Shown one piece after another: positions 57,558-64,000 of a stretch of 64,000 nt of DNA (within the stretch, counting starts at the first letter, position 1; each line of letters begins with the position of its first letter). The position numbers were made by a program, and so were the translations under genes. The notes below the pieces were generated by a model. The model did no database searches and had not been told where the DNA came from. It worked only from the letters and a program-made list of their open reading frames with translations. Source of the stretch: Bubalus kerabau (Eukaryota > Chordata > Mammalia > Artiodactyla > Bovidae); the NCBI RefSeq assembly GCF_029407905.1, contig NC_073635.1, forward strand, positions 39,609,501 through 39,673,500. The letters run 5' to 3'.

Positions 57558-57765
57558 TGGGCCTCCTTGATGGTCAATGGTAAAGAATCTGCCTGCCAGC
57601 GCAGTAGACAGGTTCAATCCCTGGGTTGGGAAGATGCCCTTGAGAAGGAAATGGCAATCCACTCTAGCATTCTTGCCTGGAGAGCCCCATGGACAGAGGA
57701 GCTTGGCAGACTAAGTCATTGGGTCTCAAAGGGTCAGACTGACAGTGACTGAACAACAACAACAA
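57558..57765 (+). mobile_element. Bov-tA SINE in L1 ORF2 end, with TSD
   Basis: Sense Bov-tA ending in gaacaacaacaaca. Duplication atgatccag (57549-57557) and atggtccag (57766-57774), one mismatch. Confidence 0.93.
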
Positions 57766-57916
57766 ATGGTCCAGCAATCCCACTTTGGCCATATATTTGA
57801 AAAACTCTATTTTGAAAGATGAATGCACTGCAATGTTCATTGTAGCACTATTTACAATATTCAGGACATGGAAGTAACTTAAATGTCCATTGATATATAA
57901 ATGAATAGAGAAGTTG

Positions 57917-57918
57917 TG

Positions 57919-57965
<47 letters not shown>

Positions 57966-57971
57966 CACACA
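57917..57971. repeat. (AT)n/(AC)n compound microsatellite
   Basis: Runs of AT, an interrupting cat, more AT, then a short AC run, inside the old L1 end. Confidence 0.9.
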
Positions 57972-58445
57972 CATGCCTTAAAAAAGAAAGAATGAAATAT
58001 TGTCATGCACAGCAACATGGATAGGCCTAAAAATCATCATACTAAGTAAAGTAATTCAAACAAAGCAAGACAAATATCATATGATATAATTAAACGTGGA
58101 ATCTAAAAAACATGATATAAATAAACTTATTTATAAAACAGAAATAGAGTCACAGATATAGAGAGCAAACTCATGGTTACCAGGTAGGAAAGGAAGGGAG
58201 GGAAAAATGGGGAGGCTGGGATGGACATATACACACTACTATATATAAAACAGATAAATAATAACAATATACTGCGTAGCACAGGAAATTCTACTCAGTA
58301 CTTTGTAATAACCTATATAGGAAAGTAATCTAAAAAAAGTGTGAATATATGTATAATTGATGCACTTTTTTGTATACCTGAAACTATTTTGTATACCTGA
58401 AACATCATTGTAAATCAGCTATGCTTCAATAAAAATTTAAAAAAT

Positions 58446-58752
58446 AGTTCAGTTGAGTATTCTGTTCCCTGTCCAAATACATGTGTTAGGGCGCAAGTAT
58501 GGAATTCAAGCCAATTCAAGCTCAGTTGTTCAAGGCTCTGAATAAGGTTGCATTTATCCTGGAAACACATGTCCTTTAATAATTTGATTCCCCTAGAGCA
58601 AAATTTTTTTCAAATTAGTCTACCTGCAGAGAGGTGCATGTTTGTAATAATTTGTTTAAGATGCCTTATGTTTTAACAGAAACTTGTGAAGATAGTGACA
58701 ATTTCACAATGGCTTTTGGCTAAATTATTCATCTATGACTTTGAAAATGTGC

Positions 58753-58790
<38 letters not shown>

Positions 58791-59639
58791 TTCTAAGCAG
58801 TTGTATGTAACATCTGAAATATTCCTATGGGCAGTTTATTAAATTAGATAGAAAAGAATGAAAATAGATCAGTTAAGTATTATTAAGAGTAGTAGCCATA
58901 TATTGACAAGGTCAAAGTGAGTTGCATAACTAAGTTACTCGCCCAGTCAACTTAGGGTTTTCTTGTATTAAACTGCTTATTGAAGGATAAAAAGCAAAGC
59001 ATTCCTGAGAATTTATTCATTGCTTCATCATCCATCTTCAGTTTGCCTCTTTAAACAATATTCACACTTCTAGTTGGGCAACACACATTCACTCTTGCTG
59101 CCAAAAAGATAGAACATCTGAAATCTGTTTTTAAGTAATGTCAGTTTTTCAAAGTAATAGGCACAACAAGTAGAAAAGAAACATCTGCTATGTGCAGAAT
59201 TTTTCTTTCTTTCCTCCCAACATCAATCTAGCAAGTCTTTGGCAAGCACTTTCTTGCACTCTAAGTCACAGAAATGTCAAAGGAGCATGGAAATGAGAGT
59301 GGATGCCTCTGTTGAAATGTCACTTTGAAAGTAAATAAAATCAAATGGTAAAAGGGCCATCTAAAAGCAAGAAACTTAATGGTCAGGAGAAGAATTGTAC
59401 TGTATTCATAGTCAGATACAGAAATGATACTTTTCCTAAAGCATGTTTCATAGTTATTGCTTGAAATGGTGAAATGCAGTAGATACAAATTTAAAATTTG
59501 ATGCCACTTATTGCCTTGAAATTAATTACAACTACTTTCTGTTGAGACTAAATTACTGTGCTAAATAAAAACATTTATTATATGTGAAAAATCATATGGT
59601 ATTTCTACTTAGAAAATTGCTTTCAGAAATAATAATGAT
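58446..59639. other. Unassigned region with (CA)n
   Basis: About 1.2 kb with no recognised family apart from a (CA)n run at 58755-58789. No gene signal; the ORFs are short and featureless. Confidence 0.4.
58755..58789. repeat. (CA)n microsatellite
   Basis: About 17 uninterrupted CA units. Confidence 0.93.
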
Positions 59640-59839
59640 GGGTGTCAGAGATTTTCACTGTGCAGTAAGGTGTAAAGCCTGTAGGTTCAAAAACTCTGGT
59701 TTAATTTCTCAGCTTAATCTTTTAGCTGTGTGACTGTGAGCAAGTTATCTAAACACCTAATGACCAAATTCCTAATGTGTAAAATTTTATAACAGTAGTT
59801 CTTAACAGGATTTTTGTGAATATTAAAAACAAAACACTT

Positions 59840-60147
59840 ATACACACTCATATATAGAATGGATAAGCAACAAAGTCCTACTGTATAGCACAGGGAACTA
59901 CCTGCAATATCCTGAGATAAGCCATAATGGAAAAGAATATAAAAAAGATGTATGTATGTATGTATACAAATATAACTGAATAACTTTGCTTTACAGCAGA
60001 AATTAACACTGTGTTGCAAATTAATTATGGGGCTTCCCTGGTAACTCAGATGGTAAAGAGTCTACCTGCAATGCAGGAGACCTGGGTTCAAATTAGCTCT
60101 ACTTCCATGTTAAAAAAATTAATTAATTAATAAGTTAAAAAACAATT
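59840..60147 (+). mobile_element. L1 3'UTR end inserted in MIR, with TSD
   Basis: 'tggataagcaacaaagtcct', 'actgtatagcacagggaac', 'ataagccataatggaaaag' and 'gctttacagcagaaattaac' are the end of an artiodactyl L1 3'UTR. Duplication aaaacaaaacactt (59826-59839) and aaaataaagcactt (60148-60161), two mismatches. A Bov-tA lies inside. Confidence 0.82.
60029..60088 (+). mobile_element. Bov-tA head fragment in L1 3'UTR
   Basis: 'gggcttccctggtaactcag', 'aatgcaggagacctgggtt': only the tRNA-like head. Duplication caaatta at 60017-60023 and 60089-60095. Confidence 0.8.
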
Positions 60148-60220
60148 AAAATAAAGCACTTAGAATTGTGTCTAGCAACCATGGGTGCTCAATAAGTGTT
60201 TGCTTACTATTGTTACTAAC

Positions 60221-61592
60221 TAAAGTATCAGTAATGGTTCAATGGCATTATTTCTATCACAAACCTATGCATAAGGAAGTAATGTTCCTCTTTAATTTTC
60301 ATTTACTTGAATGGCTAGAATTACCAAAGGCATTAACTCCAAGGTAGACAGTAGTATTTTTTAGGCATGCTTTTTACAGAGCTATCAATAAACTTGTTAA
60401 ACATAGAAAGGAGTTAAGTGTAGAATCCAAATATTGATGATGAAAGTTGTGTAGTCTCCAAGAACTAATAGTAGAAAAATTATGATCATTATAATTGAAA
60501 TAAGAGATAATCTTACAATTATTATTGGATATGACTGTTTTGCTGAACTGATACAGCATTTATTATCTAGAACTAGTATGGAAAATTCCAGATCTCTAAA
60601 GGACCTCCATAACATTTGCTTATTTCTTTTCCAGACTCATGTACCACTAACACTTTTGTTTAACCTCTCTAATCTTACTTATATTAATGCGAACTTTGGC
60701 ATATTTAAATGAAAAGTCAAGAAACAGAATTACTATAGGTGACTTGCTTGGTAGTCTAGGAGAAAGTTATATGGCAGTTTTTGTTTTTTTAACTTCGCTA
60801 AGGTTTATTTTAATTTATTTATCTTTTAACAAATTTTTGTTTGTTTGCTTTCTATATTTTTTTTCTGCTTACTGTTTTCTTTTATTTTTTTTTTATATTT
60901 TGTCAGTTCTGAAAGATGGTCATTAGTGCAGGGCATGTGAACATGGAGAATATGAAATTTCTCCCTTCCTTAGTATTGTACTATTACTATTGTATTGTAC
61001 TATTGTACTTACTTAGTACTGGTCTCCTCCATCCACAGTATTCAAGTGGATATAGATACATGTGAAACTTGGGAAACCAATATCCATTTTTCAGTAGAAT
61101 TATTTTTAAAGTAAATGTTCCTGTGTTTGTATTTTGCTAAATGAGATTCCAAGGGAAGTGAAATGCTTTAGGGTGGCATTCCTGAAACTGCTGTAAACCA
61201 GCCTAGAAACTATGTTTATAGTCAAGTTGTCAGAATTAAAAATGACCTGTCTCTCTTATGAAGAGAGATATTTCAGAATTAAACTCTTGCCAGACAAACT
61301 TTGTTGGGGTACCTGAGAGTCATGTTACAATTGGCAAGAAAAATTAAAAAATGGAGCTACTTGTAAAGTTTAACTGTTTGGGACTTTTTCCTCTGTGTTT
61401 GTTTGACACTGGAAGAAAGTTACATTGTAACTAATTTCTGATAGTCCCTAGTAGGTTCAGCTGTAGGACTGTGCCACTTGAGCTGGGCATCATGTATACT
61501 CATAACCTTTCTCCAAGAAACATGGCAGATAGGAAATATTGGAACATTATTGACAAAGGCTTTTTTAGCCCCTCTGTAACATCAATATTTTT
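60221..61592. other. Unassigned AT-rich region
   Basis: About 1.4 kb with no recognised repeat or gene. It has an imperfect attgtacta cluster near 60975-61015 and T-rich runs at 60855-60900. Confidence 0.4.
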
Positions 61593-61600
61593 TCAAGCTT

Positions 61601-62300
61601 TTTGTTGTTTTTCAGTCGCTAATTTGTATCAGACTCTTTGAGATCCCATGAACTGCAGCATGCCAGGCTCCCCTGTCCTTCACTATTTCCCAGAGTTTTA
61701 TCAAATTTATATTCATTGAGTTGATGATGGTATCTAACCATCTCATCCTCTGCCACTCACATCTTTTGCCTTCAATCATTCCCAGCATCAGAGTATTTTC
61801 CAGTGAATCGTCTCTTCACATTAGGTTGCCAAAATATTGAAGCTTCAATGTCAGCATCAGTTCTTCCAATGAATATTCAGGGTTGATAGATTTCCTTTAG
61901 AATTGACTGATTTGATCTCCTTGCAGTCCAAGGGACTCGTAAGAGTCGACTCTTGCACCAAAATTTGAAAACAATAATTCTTTGGCATTCAGCCTTCTTT
62001 AAGGTCCAACTCTCAGATCTGTACATGACTGCTGGAAATACCATAGTTTGACTATATGGATCTTTGTTTGCAGAGTGATGCCTCTACTTATTAATACACT
62101 ATCTAAGTTTGCTATGGCTTTCCTTCCAAGGAGTGTCTTTTAATACCATGACTGCTGTTACCTTCTACAGAGATTTTGCAAACCAAGAGAATAAAATCTG
62201 TTACTACTTACACTTTTCCCCCTTCTGTTTTCCATGAAGTGATGGAACCTTTGGAATGTTGAATTTTAAGTCAATTTTTCACTCTCTTTTTTCACCCTCA
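61601..62300 (-). mobile_element. BovB 3' part, antisense, with TSD
   Basis: 5'-truncated BovB on -, old, beginning with an (AAC)n-type tail ('tttgttgtttttcagtcgc') and ending after 'ttcaccctca'. Duplication tcaagctt at 61593-61600 and 62301-62308; its first five bases also fit the BovB sequence at that point. Confidence 0.88.
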
Positions 62301-62351
62301 TCAAGCTTACCCACACAATGTATTTCTGAGCCACTATGTTTGGAAACCAAT

Positions 62352-64000
62352 CTTTTTTTTTTTTTTTTAATTTTATTTTGTTTTTAAACTTACATAATTG
62401 TATTAGTTTTGCCAAATTTCAAAATGAATCCGCCACAGGTATACATGTGTTCCCCATCCTGAACCCTCCTCCCTCCTCCCTCCCCATTCCATCCCTCTGG
62501 GTCGTCCCAGTGCACCAGCCCCAAGCATCCAGTATCGTGCATCAAACCTGGACTGGCAACTCATTTCATACATGATATTTTACAAGTTTCAATGCCATTC
62601 TCCCAAATCTTCCCACCCTCTCCCTCTCTCTCAGAGTCCGTAAGACTGTTCTATACATCAAGGTCTCTTTTGCTGTCTCGTACACAGGGTTATTGTTACC
62701 ATCTTTCTAAATTCCATATATATGTGTTAGTATACTGTATTGGTGTTTTTCTTTCTGGCTTACTTCACTCTGTATAATAGGCTCCAGTTTCATCCACCTC
62801 ATTAGAACTGATTCTAATGTATTCTTTTTAATGGCTGAGTAATACTCCATTGTGTATACGTACCACAGCTTGCTTATCCATTCATCTGCTGATGGACCTC
62901 TAGGTTGCTTCCATGTCCTGGCTATTATAAACAGTGCTGCGATGAACATTGGGGTACACGTGTCTCTTTCCCTTCTGGTTTCCTCAGTGTGTATGCCCAG
63001 CAGTGGGATTGCTGGGTCATAAGGCAGTTCTATTTCCAGTTTTTTAAGGAATCTCCACACTGTTCTCCATAGTGGCTGTACTAGTTTGCATTCCCACCAA
63101 CAGTGTAAGAGGGTTGCCTTTTCTCCATGCCCTCTCCAGCATTTATTACTTGTAGACTTTTGGATCGCAGCCATTCTGACTGGTGTGAAATGGTACCTCA
63201 TAGTGGTTTTGATTTGCATTTCTCTGATAATGAGTGATATTGAGCATCTTTTCATGTGTTTGTTAGCCATCTGTATGTCTTCTTTGGAGAAATGTCTATT
63301 TAGTTCTTTGGCCCATTTTTTGATTGGGTCATTTATTTTTCTGGAGTTGAGCTGTAGGAGTTGCTTGTATATTCTCGAGATTAGTTGTTTGTCAGTTGCT
63401 TCATTTGCTATTATCTTCTCCCATTCTGAAGGCTGTCTTTTCACCTTGCTAATAGTTTCCTTTGATGTGCAGAAACTTTTAAGGTTAATTAGGTCCCATT
63501 TGTTTATTTTTGCTTTTATTTCCAATATTCTGGGAGGTGGGTCATAGAGGATCCTGCTGTGATGTATGTCAGAGAGTGTTTTGCCTATGTTCTCCTCTAG
63601 GAGTTTTATAGTTTCTGGTCTTACATTTAGATCTTTAATCCATTTTGAGTTTATTTTTGTGTATGGTGTTAGAAAGTGTTCTAGTTTCATTCTTTTACAA
63701 GTGGTTGACCAGAGTTCCCAGCACCACTTGTTAAAGAGATTGTCTTTAATCCATTGTATATTCTTGCCTCCTTTGTCAAAGATAAGGTGTCCATATGTGC
63801 ATGGATTTATCTCTGGGCTTTCTATTTTGTTCCATTGATCTATATTTCTGTCTTTGTGCCAGTACCATACTGTCTTGATAACTGTGGCTTTGTAGTAGAG
63901 CCTGAAGTCAGGTAGGTTGCTTCCTCCAGTTCCATTCTTCTTTCTCAAGATCACTTTCGCTATTCGAGGTTTTTTGTATTTCCATACAAATTGTGAAATT
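62352..64000 (-). mobile_element. Young L1, antisense, runs off the window
   Basis: Tail and 3'UTR at 62352-62706 (T-run 62352-62368 on +), then ORF2 C-terminus to the right edge. The element continues beyond 64000. Very similar to the L1 arms at 30.5 and 33.1-34.8 kb. Confidence 0.93.
62707..64000 (-). pseudogene. L1 ORF2 C-terminal half, frame open (partial)
   Basis: The minus-strand frame is open from the window edge (ISQF-WKYKKPRIAKVILRKK, 64000) to the natural end ILTHIYGI and stop at 62707, over 430 codons. It contains YKATVIKTVWYWHKDRN, TPYTKINSKWIKDLNVRPE, KKWAKELNRHFSKEDIQ and the Cys/His block CWRGHGEKATLLHCWWEC, where the second Cys of C-x3-C-x7-H-x4-C is His. Whether RT and endonuclease are intact lies outside the window. 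Listed as pseudogene because of that substitution and the missing 5' half; an intact copy cannot be ruled out. Confidence 0.85.

Larger units (their letters stand above)
37666..58445 (+). mobile_element. Full-length old artiodactyl L1, split across 20.8 kb
   Basis: Pieces in order: 37666-41159 (5'UTR, ORF1, start of ORF2), 41479-41679, 47946-48098, 48308-48745, 48943-49330, 49556-50447, 50723-51927, 57406-57557 and 57766-58445 (3'UTR, A-rich end). They are collinear and join without overlap, giving about 7.5 kb when insertions are ignored, close to full length for L1. A diverged candidate duplication, aattcagttatgt (37653-37665) and agttcagttgagt (58446-58458), brackets it. At least ten younger elements lie inside. 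All frames are dead. Confidence 0.85.
57406..58445 (+). mobile_element. Old L1 ORF2 end and 3'UTR (SINE-interrupted)
   Basis: Resumes with 'ataaatgctagggagggtgt' and 'cttacactgctggtgggaat' (C-terminal Cys/His region). After a SINE it continues with 'ccagcaatcccact', 'tacaatattcaggacatgg', an (AT)n expansion, and the 3'UTR ('aacatggataggcctaaa', 'agcacaggaaattctactc'). It ends 'gcttcaataaaaatttaaaa'. A 17-bp stretch ttttgtatacctgaaac is tandemly repeated at 58367-58402. Confidence 0.85.
59640..60220 (+). mobile_element. MIR SINE split by an L1 3' end
   Basis: 59640-59839: 'ttagctgtgtgactgtgagc', 'aagttatctaaacacctaat' and 'ttcctaatgtgtaaaat' are MIR core features on +. 60148-60220: 'agcacttagaattgtg' and 'ggtgctcaataagtgtttgc' form its 3' end. 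The halves are collinear. Confidence 0.8.

Noticed and set aside
62707..64000. Open ORF2 frame as a functional host gene
   Set aside because: It is the C-terminal half of a young L1 with its 3'UTR and tail; only the window edge limits it.

Overview
This window looks like nuclear DNA of a ruminant, most probably a bovid such as cattle, buffalo, sheep or goat. The evidence is the mix of interspersed repeats: BovB (RTE-clade LINE), Bov-tA and Bov-A2 SINEs, a CHR-2-type SINE, young artiodactyl/bovine L1 copies, and older mammalian L1M, L2 and MIR remnants. The sequence is AT-rich. I found no exon, conserved host protein, tRNA, rRNA, CRISPR array or bacterial-type operon. Every recognisable protein fragment belongs to a retrotransposon (APE-type endonuclease, reverse transcriptase, L1 C-terminal domain or L1 ORF1), and nearly all are broken. 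Adding up my calls, roughly 70% of the window is repeat-derived. Species, chromosome and intron/intergenic status cannot be read from it.

Layout. 1-6 kb: an old L1 3' end, a solo LTR carrying a Bov-A2 SINE, a short BovB on + and a long BovB on -. 6-10 kb: mostly unassigned AT-rich DNA with a duplication flanking a SINE. 10-15.4 kb: SINEs, a perfect hairpin, a near-complete but old BovB interrupted by a Bov-A2 and an L1 3' end, then an old L1M split by an unidentified 419-bp insert. 15.4-19.8 kb: little that is recognisable. 19.8-22.7 kb: an L1 with a 5' inversion containing an exact 167-bp x 4 tandem array and a CHR-2 SINE. 23-25 kb: BovB inside BovB. 25-28.7 kb: unassigned. 28.7-37.3 kb: Bov-A2, BovB, a cluster of young L1s with an inverted arrangement, and another BovB.

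37.67-58.45 kb is the most striking part. It is one old, nearly full-length artiodactyl L1 (5'UTR, ORF1, ORF2, 3'UTR) spread over about 20.8 kb because many later insertions landed in it. Two are large. At 41.68-47.95 kb lies a BovB with a 5' inversion, flanked by a 10-bp target-site duplication and itself interrupted by a full-length antisense BovB. At 51.93-57.41 kb lies an antisense BovB interrupted by a sense BovB, a Bov-tA and a 62-bp L1 tail, and carrying an internal duplication of its reverse transcriptase region. The insertions give a relative-age stratigraphy.

58.4-64 kb: a (CA)n repeat, a MIR split by an L1 3' end that is itself split by a SINE, an unassigned stretch, a short BovB on - and a young L1 on - with an open ORF2 frame running off the window end.

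I do not see a previously undescribed functional system. What merits a second look is structural: a 5' inversion of an RTE-type element, the exact 167-bp array, hairpins and fold-backs, duplicated reverse transcriptase segments and very short retro-insertions. All family names come from recognition of consensus-like sequence by eye; no database search was run.
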